A stretch of 53,280 bases of DNA from Enterobacter sichuanensis (GTDB lineage Bacteria; Pseudomonadota; Gammaproteobacteria; Enterobacterales; Enterobacteriaceae), in contig NZ_POVL01000037.1 in NCBI RefSeq assembly GCF_002939185.1, forward strand, positions 1-53,280, in the 5' to 3' direction. The notes under the pieces were generated by a model. The model did no database searches. It was not told the origin of the DNA and saw nothing but the letters and a program-made list of their open reading frames with translations. A program made the translations under genes and the position numbers. Positions 1 through 8,732 of this stretch are shown in pieces (positions within the stretch are counted from its first letter, which is position 1; every line of letters starts with the position of its first letter).

Positions 1-60
1 CTAAGCCAGGACAGCTCAAAGTGGAAAGCTGATAGCCATTTAAATGAAAAGTACACCGAA

Positions 61-543
61 TCATCTGTCTTTCCACTCGTCAGAAAAAATAATATTACCG
101 TCACAGTGCTTCCAGGTTATTTTTTCGTAACGCTGGGCGATACTTTCCAGATGGTTATGTTTCTCTGTTGCCGGGTTTTTAACGTCGTGCATGAGTGGAC
201 ATATAGATACAACCTTGACATTCTCTAGCTGCATATTGAAGTATTCAACCTCCTGCCCGGAATCGTTGATTTTATACCACTTAAACTCTGCACTTTTCAG
301 CGTCTGACCTTTTGCAACGGCTTTGTAGAGATAGGGGCTAGAACTGTCGAATTCCTTCTCAAAAACGAGGGCTGAATGAATACGGGTACCAGTAATTTTC
401 CCCGTCATGCTGTCAGTTGGCAGATGCAGACCATGACCGAACCCCATCACCTCAATACTGCCCTCGCGATCTTGTACATCGACAGCGCCTTTGATATCTG
501 CGCCACCATCGTCTTTTAGCCACAGGTATGCTGGAATGGCCAT
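61..543 (-). CDS. hcp: Hcp family type VI secretion protein (orphan)
   Basis: Hcp forms the hexameric rings that stack into the inner tube of the type VI secretion system and also carries effectors out of the cell. The 160-residue product begins MAIPAYLWLKDDGG and contains DIKGAVDVQDREGSIEV, the N-terminal pattern typical of enterobacterial Hcp1, followed by the SSPYLYKAV, TLKSAEFKWYKI and NHLESIAQRYEKITW segments. Length is normal for the family and no C-terminal toxin extension is present. The ATG is preceded by a purine-rich AAAGGAGTGA on the minus strand. No other T6SS structural gene (vgrG, tss genes) is visible, so this is an orphan copy that would serve an apparatus encoded elsewhere. 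The 60 bases beyond its stop are too short to identify a downstream partner. Confidence 0.95.
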   Translation of the reverse strand: MAIPAYLWLKDDGGADIKGAVDVQDREGSIEVMGFGHGLHLPTDSMTGKITGTRIHSALVFEKEFDSSSPYLYKAVAKGQTLKSAEFKWYKINDSGQEVEYFNMQLENVKVVSICPLMHDVKNPATEKHNHLESIAQRYEKITWKHCDGNIIFSDEWKDR

Positions 544-810
544 CTTTCACTCCTTTTTTCTTTAACAGTTCGTGTTTTGATGAGTGTTAATACTCCCTGT
601 GTGTGCAGGTTATTAGGCAAAAAATGCCATACAATATCTTTATATTTTATTGAATTATAAATATTTTTTGCGGAATTGATTTCGTCTATACTTCATTCCG
701 CTTTTAACGTTTCTGAATAAAAACGCTATTTTTATGAATTTTCCGCATAAAACCGCTTGCTTTGTCGTCAGCATCGTGCGTTAATGATCTTCTGGTTTTG
801 AGTCCAAATA
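544..810. other. AT-rich intergenic region without a gene
   Basis: This stretch separates the divergent hcp and ymcF-like genes. It is clearly richer in A and T than its surroundings and has no open reading frame with a convincing ribosome binding site. It must hold the hcp promoter on the minus strand and the upstream promoter part of the cold-shock leader on the plus strand, but I could not fix either promoter with confidence. Confidence 0.5.
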
Positions 811-969
811 AATATCTGACGTAGTTTTATAAAGCAGTTCTCATCACGTTGTGCCTCTCCGCAGCCTCTCTTGGGTCTTTATCTACATTCCGATTAGTTT
901 TGTTTCAAACCACTGTCGCCTGATCGGCTCATGAGTAATTTTACGTTTTTACGTTTACAGGAGAATCCT
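811..969 (+). promoter_or_regulatory. Cold-shock mRNA leader with cspA-like cold box
   Basis: TGACGTA at 817-823 followed by AAAGCAGT at 831-838 matches the order of the cold box at the 5' end of E. coli cspA mRNA (TGACGTACAGA ... AAAGCAGT, recalled). If transcription starts about six bases before TGACGTA, as in cspA, the leader is about 159 nt up to the ATG at 970, the same length as the cspA leader. The segment carries no gene. Cold-box leaders stabilise mRNA and promote translation after a temperature drop. The transcription start is inferred; I did not find a clean -10/-35 pair. Confidence 0.6.
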
Positions 970-1158
970 ATGACTTCTTATATCCATTTTCGCTGCCCTT
1001 GCTGTCATGGCTCGCAGTACCGTACCTCAGCCTTTGATGTGTCTGAGAAAAACCCTTACGGCGCGAAATGCATCTTTTGCAAATCGCCAATGATTACGCT
1101 GGACCATCTGGCCGCAGCGCGTCAGGCGCAGAACCACGTTACCGGTTACCGTAAGTAA
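970..1158 (+). CDS. ymcF: YmcF/YnfQ-family cold-shock microprotein
   Basis: This is a 62-residue small protein beginning MTSYIHFRCPCCHGSQYRTSAFDVSE and containing NPYGAKCIFCKSPMI, closely matching E. coli YmcF/YnfQ, microproteins detected on cold shock. Two CxxC pairs (CPCC, and CIFC) suggest a zinc-ribbon-like fold; molecular function is unknown. I chose the ATG at 970 rather than the in-frame ATG at 931 because AGGAGA lies at the proper distance upstream and the resulting length equals that of the E. coli protein. It lies behind a cspA-like cold-box leader, which supports cold induction. No csp gene is adjacent; in E. coli these microprotein genes lie near cold-shock genes (recalled), so this copy looks detached from that setting. 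Confidence 0.88.
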   Translation: MTSYIHFRCPCCHGSQYRTSAFDVSEKNPYGAKCIFCKSPMITLDHLAAARQAQNHVTGYRK

Positions 1159-1240
1159 TTCATTAAGCAAACTATAACAGTTAGCTAAATCTTCTCTTTT
1201 TCTCCTGCTGATATACACTGTCGGTCATAAGGAGAATCTG

Positions 1241-2650
1241 ATGAAAAAATACCAGCGTCTGGCGCAACAAATTATCTCGCAGATCGAACTTGGCGTTTGG
1301 CTGCCGGGCGATAAGCTGCCCTCCCTGCGAGAGCAGGTGGCGAGCAGCGGCATGAGTTTTATGACCGTTGGCCACGCGTATCAGATGCTGGAAAGTCAGG
1401 GGCGCATTGTCGCCAGACCGCAGTCGGGCTATTACGTTGCCTCGCGCCCGACCACGCAACAGCCTGCGCCACCCGCTCAGGTCATGCGTGACGAAGCGGT
1501 GGATATCAACACCTACATCTTCGAGGTCTTACAGGCCAGCCGCGACCCCTCCGTTGTGCCTTTTGCTTCCGCGTTTCCCGACCCCCGCCTTTTCCCGCTT
1601 CAGCAGCTTAACCGCTCGCTGGCAAACGTCAGCAAAACGGCGACGGCGATGAGCGTGATTGAGAACCTGCCGCCGGGTAACGTCGATCTCCGCCACGCCA
1701 TTGCCCGCCGCTACGCGCAGCAGGGGATGAACATCTCCCCGGAAGAGATCGTGATCACCGCAGGCGCGCTTGAAGCGCTGAATCTCAGCTTGCAGGCGGT
1801 CACCGAGCCCGGCGACTGGGTGATTGTCGAAAACCCCTGTTTCTACGGTGCGCTGCAGGCGCTGGAACGCCTGAAACTGAAAGCCCTGGCGATTGCGACG
1901 GACGTCCGCGAGGGGATCGATCTCAATGCGCTTGAGCAGGCGCTGAATGATTACCCGGTCAAAGCCTGCTGGATCATGACCAACAGCCAGAATCCGCTCG
2001 GCTTCACCCTGAGCGCGGAGAAAAAAGCACAGCTTGTCGCGCTGCTGACCCGGCATAACGTGCCGCTGATTGAAGATGACGTTTACAGCGAGCTCTATTT
2101 TGGGCGTGAAAAGCCGCTTCCGGCGAAAGCCTGGGATCGCCAGGACATGACGCTGCACTGCTCGTCATTTTCGAAATGTCTGGTGGCCGGCTTTCGCATT
2201 GGCTGGGTGGCGGCAGGAAAGCACGCGCGGCGCATTCAGCAGCTCCAGCTGATGAGCACGCTGTCCACCAGCTCTCCGATGCAGCTGGCGCTGGTGGATT
2301 ACCTGGCGACCAAACGTTACGACGCCCATCTGCGCCGCCTGCGGCGCACGCTGGCCGAGCGAAAACAGCAGGCCTGGCAGTCGCTGTTGCGTCATATGCC
2401 TGCCGGGGTCAAAATTCACCATAACGACAGCGGCTATTTTTTATGGCTCGAACTTCCGGCCCAGCTGGATGCCGGGCTGTTGAGCGAACAGGCGTTGAGT
2501 CATCACATCAGCATTGCTCCGGGAAAGATGTTTTCCACCTCTGACGCGTGGACTCCGTTCTTCCGTTTTAATACCTCCTGGGCCTGGGGGGAACGGGAAG
2601 AGCAGGCGGTGATACAGTTAGGTAAATTAATTAGCAGTATGCTGAAATAA
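1241..2650 (+). CDS. ydcR: MocR-type GntR regulator with aminotransferase domain, YdcR
   Basis: This 469-residue protein has an N-terminal winged helix of the GntR type (residues about 1-70, with GDKLPSLREQVA and TVGHAYQMLESQG) fused to a fold-type I aminotransferase domain. The PLP-binding lysine is K312 in SSFSKCLVAGFRIGW. Length and position match E. coli YdcR, which sits next to ydcS. MocR proteins sense PLP or PLP-amino acid adducts and usually control a neighbouring metabolic operon, here plausibly ydcSTUV-patD; that target is inferred. The start has a strong AAGGAGAATCTG ribosome site. It is transcribed in the same direction as the transporter, with a strong hairpin and a separate promoter between them. 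Confidence 0.93.
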   Translation: MKKYQRLAQQIISQIELGVWLPGDKLPSLREQVASSGMSFMTVGHAYQMLESQGRIVARPQSGYYVASRPTTQQPAPPAQVMRDEAVDINTYIFEVLQASRDPSVVPFASAFPDPRLFPLQQLNRSLANVSKTATAMSVIENLPPGNVDLRHAIARRYAQQGMNISPEEIVITAGALEALNLSLQAVTEPGDWVIVENPCFYGALQALERLKLKALAIATDVREGIDLNALEQALNDYPVKACWIMTNSQNPLGFTLSAEKKAQLVALLTRHNVPLIEDDVYSELYFGREKPLPAKAWDRQDMTLHCSSFSKCLVAGFRIGWVAAGKHARRIQQLQLMSTLSTSSPMQLALVDYLATKRYDAHLRRLRRTLAERKQQAWQSLLRHMPAGVKIHHNDSGYFLWLELPAQLDAGLLSEQALSHHISIAPGKMFSTSDAWTPFFRFNTSWAWGEREEQAVIQLGKLISSMLK

Positions 2651-2695
2651 CTATTCCCGCCTTTTACTCAATAATCATTCCTTATCTTTTTACCG

Positions 2696-2718
2696 GCGCG
2701 GCGACTATTTCGCCGCGC
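2696..2718. terminator. GC-rich hairpin after ydcR
   Basis: An 8-bp perfect stem (GCGCGGCG / CGCCGCGC) with a 7-nt loop lies about 45 nt past the ydcR stop. No U-tract follows, so it may be a weak terminator or an RNA-stabilising element rather than a classic intrinsic terminator. Confidence 0.5.
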
Positions 2719-2764
2719 TGCGTCATACGAAATGTGCATACTGCCTCTCACGGCTAACCCCTTG

Positions 2765-2772
2765 TCTATAAT
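2765..2772 (+). promoter_or_regulatory. Candidate ydcS promoter, sigma-S-like -10
   Basis: TCTATAAT contains a perfect TATAAT at 2767-2772 preceded by C, with no recognisable -35 at 17 bp spacing. A C before the -10 hexamer and a missing -35 are features favoured by sigma S, and E. coli ydcSTUV is known to depend on RpoS. The leader to the ydcS ATG would be about 145 nt and contains a GCCGCAC/GTGCGGC hairpin near 2824-2838. Confidence 0.5.
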
Positions 2773-2922
2773 CCAGTTAACGGGGAATGCGCCCCCGGTC
2801 ACACCTTGATGAAATTTCCTTAAGCCGCACGGTGCGGCGCATTTGCGCGGTCTACGTTTATTAAGGGAGATATTTTTACGGCACGGCTGCCGCTAAATTT
2901 CATTGCGACAGGAGTAACTCTT

Positions 2923-4068
2923 ATGAGCAAAAAATTTGCCCGCAGCAGCCTGTGTGCGCTCGGCATGACGATCATGACCGCGCAAGCCGCAGAACCGCCA
3001 AAAGCCATTGGCGACGGGGAAGGCCGGCTGGATATTATTGCCTGGCCGGGATACATCGAACGGGGGCAGACGGATAAAAATTATGACTGGGTCACCCAGT
3101 TTGAAAAAGAGACCGGCTGTGCGGTAAACGTCAAAACCGCGGCAACCTCGGATGAAATGGTCAGCCTGATGGCGAAAGGGGGATACGATCTGGTCACCGC
3201 GTCGGGTGATGCATCGCTCCGCCTGATCATGGGCAAACGCGTTCAGCCGATTAACCCCGATCTTATTCCCAACTGGAAAACCCTCGATGCACGGATAGTA
3301 AAAGGGGAATGGTTTAACGTCGGCGGGAAAGTCTACGGCACGCCCTATCAGTGGGGGCCCAACTTGCTGATGTACAACACCAAAACTTTCCCGACGCCAC
3401 CGGACAGCTGGAGCGTCGTCTTTACCAGACAGGATCTGCCGGACGGTAAAACCAATCAGGGACGCGTTCAGGCCTACGACGGTCCGATTTACATCGCCGA
3501 TGCGGCGCTGTTTGTCAAAGCCACGCAGCCGCAGTTGGGCATCAAAGACCCATACCAGCTCACGGAGGAACAATATGCCGCCGTGCTTAAGGTGCTTCGC
3601 GACCAGCATGCGCTGATCCACCGCTACTGGCACGACACCACCGTCCAGATGAGCGATTTTAAAAATGAAGGCGTCGTGGCCTCCAGCGCCTGGCCGTATC
3701 AGGCGAATGCCCTGAAGGCCGAGAACCAGCCCATCGCCACCGTCTTCCCGAAAGAGGGGGTGACCGGCTGGGCAGATACCACCATGCTGCACGCACAGGC
3801 AAAACACCCGATGTGCGCCTATAAATGGATGAACTGGTCGCTCACGCCGAAAGTGCAGGGCGATCTGGCCGCCTGGTTTGGCTCGCTTCCCGTCGTTCCG
3901 GAAGGGTGTAAGGCCAGCACGCTGCTGGGCGAAAAGGGTTGCGAAACAAACGGGTATAACGAGTTCGACAAAATCATGTTCTGGAAAACGCCGGTCGCAG
4001 AAGGCGGCAAATATGTGCCTTACAGCCGCTGGACGCAGGATTACATCGCCATCATGGGTGGCCGTTAA
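2923..4068 (+). CDS. ydcS: Polyamine ABC transporter binding protein YdcS
   Basis: This is the periplasmic solute-binding protein of the YdcSTUV transporter, 381 residues, beginning with a Sec signal peptide (MSKKFARSSLCALGMTIMTAQAAE, probable cleavage after QAA). It resembles PotD/PotF-type polyamine binders, with the IIAWPGYIERG pattern near the mature N terminus and the YGTPYQWGPNLLMYNT segment. E. coli YdcS has been linked to putrescine uptake and also reported to have polyhydroxybutyrate synthase activity. AGGAG precedes the ATG. It is the first gene of a tightly packed operon with ydcT 17 bp downstream, and patD at the end supports a role in scavenging polyamines. Confidence 0.94.
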   Translation: MSKKFARSSLCALGMTIMTAQAAEPPKAIGDGEGRLDIIAWPGYIERGQTDKNYDWVTQFEKETGCAVNVKTAATSDEMVSLMAKGGYDLVTASGDASLRLIMGKRVQPINPDLIPNWKTLDARIVKGEWFNVGGKVYGTPYQWGPNLLMYNTKTFPTPPDSWSVVFTRQDLPDGKTNQGRVQAYDGPIYIADAALFVKATQPQLGIKDPYQLTEEQYAAVLKVLRDQHALIHRYWHDTTVQMSDFKNEGVVASSAWPYQANALKAENQPIATVFPKEGVTGWADTTMLHAQAKHPMCAYKWMNWSLTPKVQGDLAAWFGSLPVVPEGCKASTLLGEKGCETNGYNEFDKIMFWKTPVAEGGKYVPYSRWTQDYIAIMGGR

Positions 4069-4085
4069 TCGCCCGGGAGCAGAAC

Positions 4086-5099
4086 ATGACGTACGCGGTA
4101 GAGTTTAACGATGTTTCCCGCCTGTACGGCGACGTGCGGGCGGTGGATGGGGTGACCATTGCGATCCGTGACGGAGAGTTTTTCTCCATGCTGGGGCCTT
4201 CGGGCTCCGGCAAAACCACCTGCCTGCGGCTGATCGCCGGTTTTGAGCAGCTGTCAGGCGGCACGATTTCTATCTTTGGCAAAGAGGCGAGCGAGCTGCC
4301 GCCCTGGGAGCGGGACGTGAACACCGTGTTCCAGGACTATGCGCTGTTCCCGCATATGTCGATCCTCGATAATGTCGCTTACGGGTTGATGGTAAAAGGC
4401 GTCGATAAGAAAAAACGCCATGCGCAGGCCCGGGATGCGCTGGAAAAAGTGGGTCTGAGCTTTGCCGTTGCCCGCAAACCTTCGCAACTTTCCGGTGGCC
4501 AGCGTCAGCGTGTCGCCATCGCCCGGGCGCTGGTCAATGAGCCGCGCGTGTTGCTGCTGGACGAGCCGTTAGGTGCACTCGATCTCAAACTGCGTGAACA
4601 GATGCAGTTCGAGCTGAAGAAACTTCAGCAGGAACTCGGCATCACCTTTATTTTCGTCACCCACGATCAGGGCGAAGCGCTGTCCATGTCAGATCGGGTG
4701 GCGGTATTCAATAATGGACGCATCGAGCAGGTGGATACCCCACGCGATCTTTACATGCGTCCGCGTACGCCGTTTGTTGCCGGTTTTGTTGGCACGTCCA
4801 ACGTCTTCGATACGGTCCTTGCGCAGAAGATATGCGGTATGGAAGGCGCTTATTCACTGCGTCCGGAACATATTCGCCTTAACCAGAGCGGTGACGTTCA
4901 GGTTCAGGGATGCGTGCAGGCCGTTCAGTACCAGGGGGCCGCCACGCGTCTGGAACTGAAACTGGATAATGGCGCAAAACTGCTGGTGAGCCAGGCCAAC
5001 GTCAGTGACGTCTCGTCGCTGAACGGCGTTGCGCCGGGGCAGGTCGTGATGGCGTCGTGGTCACGCGAGGCGATGATCCGCCTTCACGAGGAGAGGTGA
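4086..5099 (+). CDS. ydcT: Polyamine ABC transporter ATPase YdcT
   Basis: This 337-residue protein is the ATP-hydrolysing subunit of the transporter. Walker A is GPSGSGKT at residues 37-44, the signature motif is LSGGQRQR, and Walker B is VLLLDEPLGALD, followed by the switch histidine in FVTHDQGEALSMSD. The C-terminal third is the TOBE-type domain common in PotA/UgpC-like ATPases, which often has a regulatory role. The gene starts 17 bp after ydcS and ends one base before the ydcU ATG, so the subunits should be made together. Family assignment follows E. coli YdcT in both length and position. Confidence 0.94.
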   Translation: MTYAVEFNDVSRLYGDVRAVDGVTIAIRDGEFFSMLGPSGSGKTTCLRLIAGFEQLSGGTISIFGKEASELPPWERDVNTVFQDYALFPHMSILDNVAYGLMVKGVDKKKRHAQARDALEKVGLSFAVARKPSQLSGGQRQRVAIARALVNEPRVLLLDEPLGALDLKLREQMQFELKKLQQELGITFIFVTHDQGEALSMSDRVAVFNNGRIEQVDTPRDLYMRPRTPFVAGFVGTSNVFDTVLAQKICGMEGAYSLRPEHIRLNQSGDVQVQGCVQAVQYQGAATRLELKLDNGAKLLVSQANVSDVSSLNGVAPGQVVMASWSREAMIRLHEER

Positions 5100-5100
5100 A

Positions 5101-6045
5101 ATGGAGATGAGCGTTGCGCATCCTGGTCCCTCTCGTAGCCGCATGAGCCGCATAACCGCACTGTTCTGGCGTAAACCGTCGCTTGGGCTGTTCCTGCTGC
5201 TGCTTGCGCCGCTGATGTGGTTTGGCATTGTCTATTTAGGGTCGTTGCTGACCCTGCTGTGGCAAGGGTTTTACACCTTTGATGACTTCACCATGGCCGT
5301 CACGCCGGATCTGACTCTGGCGAACATCCTGGCGCTCTTCAACCCGGCAAACTACGACATTATCCTGCGTACGTTAACCATGGCGATTGCGGTGACCATT
5401 GCCAGCGCTATTCTGGCATTTCCGATGGCGTGGTACATGGCGCGATACACTCATGGCAAGTGGAAGGCGTTTTTCTACATTGCGGTGATGCTGCCGATGT
5501 GGGCGAGCTACATCGTCAAAGCCTATGCCTGGACGTTGCTGCTGGCGAAAGATGGTGTGGCGCAGTGGTTTCTCAGCCATCTGGGTCTGGAGCCGATCCT
5601 GACCTCACTCCTGACGCTTCCGGGCATTGGCGGCAACACGCTTTCAACCTCCGGGCTGGGACGGTTTCTGGTCTTCGTCTATATCTGGCTGCCGTTTATG
5701 ATCCTGCCGGTCCAGGCGGCGCTGGAACGCCTGCCAGTCTCTTTACTGCAGGCCTCGGCCGATCTCGGGGCGCGACCCCGCCAGACCTTTCGCTACGTCG
5801 TTCTGCCGCTGGCCATTCCGGGTATTGCGGCGGGTTCGATATTTACTTTTTCCCTGACGCTGGGGGATTTCATTGTTCCCCAACTGGTGGGGCCGCCGGG
5901 CTATTTCATCGGCAATATGGTCTATTCCCAGCAGGGCGCCATTGGCAATATGCCGATGGCCGCCGCGTTCACGCTGGTGCCCATCGTGCTGATTTCGCTT
6001 TATCTGGCGTTAGTGAAACGCCTGGGAGCATTCGATGCACTCTGA
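5101..6045 (+). CDS. ydcU: Polyamine ABC transporter permease YdcU
   Basis: This is an integral membrane permease of 314 residues in the PotB-like class, with about six transmembrane helices, the first at [21 protein letters not shown]. The cytoplasmic EAA-type loop that docks the ATPase is visible as [39 protein letters not shown] ribosome site just before the ATG at 5101 supports the start; an ATG two codons later is also possible. It is followed by ydcV with an 11-base overlap, typical of co-translated permease pairs. Confidence 0.94.
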   Translation: MEMSVAHPGPSRSRMSRITALFWRKPSLGLFLLLLAPLMWFGIVYLGSLLTLLWQGFYTFDDFTMAVTPDLTLANILALFNPANYDIILRTLTMAIAVTIASAILAFPMAWYMARYTHGKWKAFFYIAVMLPMWASYIVKAYAWTLLLAKDGVAQWFLSHLGLEPILTSLLTLPGIGGNTLSTSGLGRFLVFVYIWLPFMILPVQAALERLPVSLLQASADLGARPRQTFRYVVLPLAIPGIAAGSIFTFSLTLGDFIVPQLVGPPGYFIGNMVYSQQGAIGNMPMAAAFTLVPIVLISLYLALVKRLGAFDAL

Positions 6046-6841
6046 ACGCGCACCACTGTTCCTGAAAGTCGCAGCTTGGGGAGGCGTTATCTTCCTGCAC
6101 TTCCCGCTGCTGATCATCGCCACCTACGCCTTTAACACCGAAGACGCCGCCTTCAGCTTTCCGCCGCAGGGGCTGACGCTGAAGTGGTTTAGCGTGGCAG
6201 CGGGGCGCGGAGACATTATTGAGTCCGTGACGTTGTCACTTCAAATTGCGGCGTTTTCCACCGCGATTGCCCTTGTCCTTGGCACGCTTGCTGCAGCGGC
6301 CCTGTGGCGAAGTGCGTTTTTTGGCAAGAATGCGATCTCCCTGTTGCTGCTATTGCCGATTGCGTTACCGGGGATCATCACCGGACTGGCGCTGCTGACC
6401 GCGTTCAAAACCATCAACCTTGAGCCGGGCTTTTTCACTATCGTGGTGGGACACGCCACCTTTTGCGTGGTGGTGGTGTTTAACAACGTGATTGCCCGGT
6501 TCCGACGCACCTCCTGGAGCCTGGTGGAAGCGTCGATGGATCTTGGGGCCGACGGCTGGCAAACCTTCCGCTATGTCGTGCTGCCCAATCTGGGTTCAGC
6601 GCTGCTGGCCGGGGGAATGCTGGCGTTTGCCCTGTCGTTTGACGAGATAATCGTCACAACCTTTACGGCGGGACACGAGCGCACGTTACCGCTGTGGTTG
6701 CTTAACCAGCTCGGGCGTCCCCGCGACGTGCCGGTCACCAACGTGGTTGCACTGCTGGTGATGCTGGTTACAACCGTCCCCATTCTGGGAGCCTGGTGGC
6801 TAACCCGCGACGGCGAGAGCATTGCCGGCAGCGGGAAATAA
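6035..6841 (+). CDS. ydcV: Polyamine ABC transporter permease YdcV
   Basis: The second membrane subunit, 268 residues, is of the PotC-like class. It has about six hydrophobic helices and the ATPase-docking loop [28 protein letters not shown]. The start overlaps the end of ydcU by 11 bases, indicating translational coupling. Together with YdcU it forms the channel through which the substrate delivered by YdcS crosses the inner membrane. The reading frame ends 24 bases before patD, so transport and catabolism are in one transcription unit. Confidence 0.94.
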   Translation: MHSERAPLFLKVAAWGGVIFLHFPLLIIATYAFNTEDAAFSFPPQGLTLKWFSVAAGRGDIIESVTLSLQIAAFSTAIALVLGTLAAAALWRSAFFGKNAISLLLLLPIALPGIITGLALLTAFKTINLEPGFFTIVVGHATFCVVVVFNNVIARFRRTSWSLVEASMDLGADGWQTFRYVVLPNLGSALLAGGMLAFALSFDEIIVTTFTAGHERTLPLWLLNQLGRPRDVPVTNVVALLVMLVTTVPILGAWWLTRDGESIAGSGK

Positions 6842-6865
6842 CATTCATTTCAACAGGACAATGCT

Positions 6866-8290
6866 ATGCAAACACATCTGCTGATTAAGGGTGAACTGGT
6901 TGCCGGAGAAGGAGAGGTGCAGCCGGTTTATAATCCGGCCACCGGAGAGGTACTGCTGGACATTGCTGAAGCGTCACCGGCCCAGGTCAATGCGGCGGTA
7001 GAGGCCGCTGATCGGGCGTTCATCGACTGGAGGCAGACCACGCCCAAAGCGCGTGCGGAGTGCCTGCTGAAACTAGCTGACGCCATCGAGGCGAGTGGTG
7101 AAGAATTTGCCCGGCTCGAATCTCTCAACTGTGGCAAGCCGCTGCACTGCGTTCTGGGGGATGAGATCCCGGCGGTGGTCGATGTTTTCCGTTTCTTTGC
7201 CGGGGCGGCCCGCTGCCTGAATGGCCTCGCCGCCGGAGAGTATCTTGATGGCCACACGTCGATGATCCGCCGCGATCCGGTCGGCGTGGTGGCCTCTATC
7301 GCGCCGTGGAACTACCCGCTGATGATGGCGGCATGGAAGCTCGCGCCAGCGCTCGCTGCCGGTAACTGCGTGGTGATCAAACCCTCTGAAATTACGCCGC
7401 TGACGGCGCTGAAGCTGGCGGAGCTGGCAAAGGACATCTTCCCGGCGGGAGTGCTGAACGTGCTGTTTGGCCGCGGTAAGACGGTCGGCGATCCGCTGAC
7501 CGGGCATGAAAAAGTCCGCATGGTCTCGCTGACCGGTTCGATTGCGACCGGGGAACATATCATCGGCCATACGGCTTCCTCCATTAAGCGCACCCACATG
7601 GAACTGGGCGGCAAAGCGCCCGTTATTGTGTTTGATGACGCCGACCTGGATGCGGTGGTCGAAGGGGTACGGACGTTTGGCTTCTACAATGCCGGGCAGG
7701 ACTGTACGGCCGCCTGCCGTATCTATGCTCAGAAAGGGATCTATGCTGCGCTCGTGGAAAAACTGGGCGCCGCGGTAGCCAGCCTCAAAATGGGCGCCCC
7801 GGAGGATGGGGATACCGAGCTGGGGCCCCTCAGTTCTGCCGCCCATCTTTCACGCGTCTGTCAGGCTGTCGATGAGGCGAAAGCGCTCGGCCATATCCGC
7901 GTGGTTACGGGCGGGAGCAAAAAAGAGGGGGCGGGCTACTACTTCCAGCCAACCCTGCTGGCGGGGGCAAAACAGGACGACGCCATCGTCCAGCGCGAGG
8001 TGTTTGGCCCGGTGGTGAGCGTCACCGAGTTTGATGACGAGGCGCAGGTGCTGGCCTGGGCGAACGATTCACAGTACGGCCTGGCGTCATCGGTCTGGAC
8101 CAAAGACGTGGGCCGCGCCCATCGCCTGAGCGCGCGCCTGCAGTATGGCTGCACCTGGGTGAATACCCATTTTATGCTGGTGAGCGAAATGCCGCATGGC
8201 GGCATGAAATTATCCGGCTACGGCAAGGATATGTCGGTCTACGGACTGGAGGATTATACGGTCGTCCGGCACGTCATGATTAAGCACTAA
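6866..8290 (+). CDS. patD: Gamma-aminobutyraldehyde dehydrogenase PatD
   Basis: PatD (YdcW) oxidises 4-aminobutanal, formed from putrescine by PatA, to 4-aminobutyrate with NAD. The 474-residue sequence is a complete aldehyde dehydrogenase: the SIAPWNYPL cofactor-fold segment, the catalytic-site glutamate E246 in HMELGGKAP, and the nucleophile C280 in [13 protein letters not shown]. Length and neighbours agree with E. coli patD, which also follows ydcV. AGGAC precedes the ATG. In context the operon imports putrescine-like compounds and carries out one step of their breakdown to GABA. Confidence 0.95.
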   Translation: MQTHLLIKGELVAGEGEVQPVYNPATGEVLLDIAEASPAQVNAAVEAADRAFIDWRQTTPKARAECLLKLADAIEASGEEFARLESLNCGKPLHCVLGDEIPAVVDVFRFFAGAARCLNGLAAGEYLDGHTSMIRRDPVGVVASIAPWNYPLMMAAWKLAPALAAGNCVVIKPSEITPLTALKLAELAKDIFPAGVLNVLFGRGKTVGDPLTGHEKVRMVSLTGSIATGEHIIGHTASSIKRTHMELGGKAPVIVFDDADLDAVVEGVRTFGFYNAGQDCTAACRIYAQKGIYAALVEKLGAAVASLKMGAPEDGDTELGPLSSAAHLSRVCQAVDEAKALGHIRVVTGGSKKEGAGYYFQPTLLAGAKQDDAIVQREVFGPVVSVTEFDDEAQVLAWANDSQYGLASSVWTKDVGRAHRLSARLQYGCTWVNTHFMLVSEMPHGGMKLSGYGKDMSVYGLEDYTVVRHVMIKH

Positions 8291-8297
8291 GCCTGCG

Positions 8298-8323
8298 CGC
8301 CTGGCCGTTTACGCGGTCGGGCG
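8298..8323 (+). terminator. Hairpin after patD
   Basis: A 10-bp stem that includes two G-U pairs (8298-8307 with 8314-8323) and a 6-nt loop lies just past the patD stop. It is followed by a short mixed pyrimidine tract and not a run of U, so it is a plausible but not strong end of the ydcSTUV-patD transcript. Confidence 0.4.
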
Positions 8324-8472
8324 TTCACCTTGTCCGTGATGGGTGTTAAGCAAGATACTCAATTGTTATTAGCCGTAGTTTTTAAGTGGTTATTCTGTAA
8401 CGAAAAAACTTGATCTGTGTCAACATATGACGCATATTGCGTGCGGTTATTTTTTCGGCTCTGGTATACAGA

Positions 8473-8646
8473 ATGACGTTGTATCAAAAGATGTTGGTTT
8501 TTTACGCAATCATGGCTTCCATCTGCGCATTAATCACCTGGTTCCTCTCTAAAGACCGCAAACGTATCCGACTGCTCAGTGCTTTTCTGGTGGGGTCAAC
8601 CTGGCCAATGAGTTTTCCCGTTGCACTGCTGGTCTCGCTTTTCTGA
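8473..8646 (+). CDS. ortT: Orphan membrane toxin OrtT (YdcX, GhoT family)
   Basis: This encodes a 57-residue membrane protein with two hydrophobic helices (MLVFYAIMASICALITWFL and a C-terminal FLVGSTWPMSFPVALLVSLF region split by a KDRKRIR loop). It matches E. coli OrtT, a GhoT-type toxin that damages the membrane and slows growth under stress related to trimethoprim/sulfamethoxazole and the stringent response, and that has no antitoxin partner. I chose the ATG at 8473 and not the upstream in-frame start at 8437, because it gives the exact E. coli length; the ribosome site is weak, which suits a toxin. Its place after patD is the same as in E. coli. Confidence 0.9.
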   Translation: MTLYQKMLVFYAIMASICALITWFLSKDRKRIRLLSAFLVGSTWPMSFPVALLVSLF

Positions 8647-8732
8647 AGCTCCCTTCCATTTTTAATAGATGAATATGGCATTCCAGATACGGTAACTGTA
8701 TAAATACACAGTGCATCGTAAAAGGAGTGCTT

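Noticed and set aside
1..60. Possible gene start downstream of hcp on the minus strand
   Set aside because: Two frames are open to the window edge but only about 19 codons are visible and no ribosome site or family pattern supports either.
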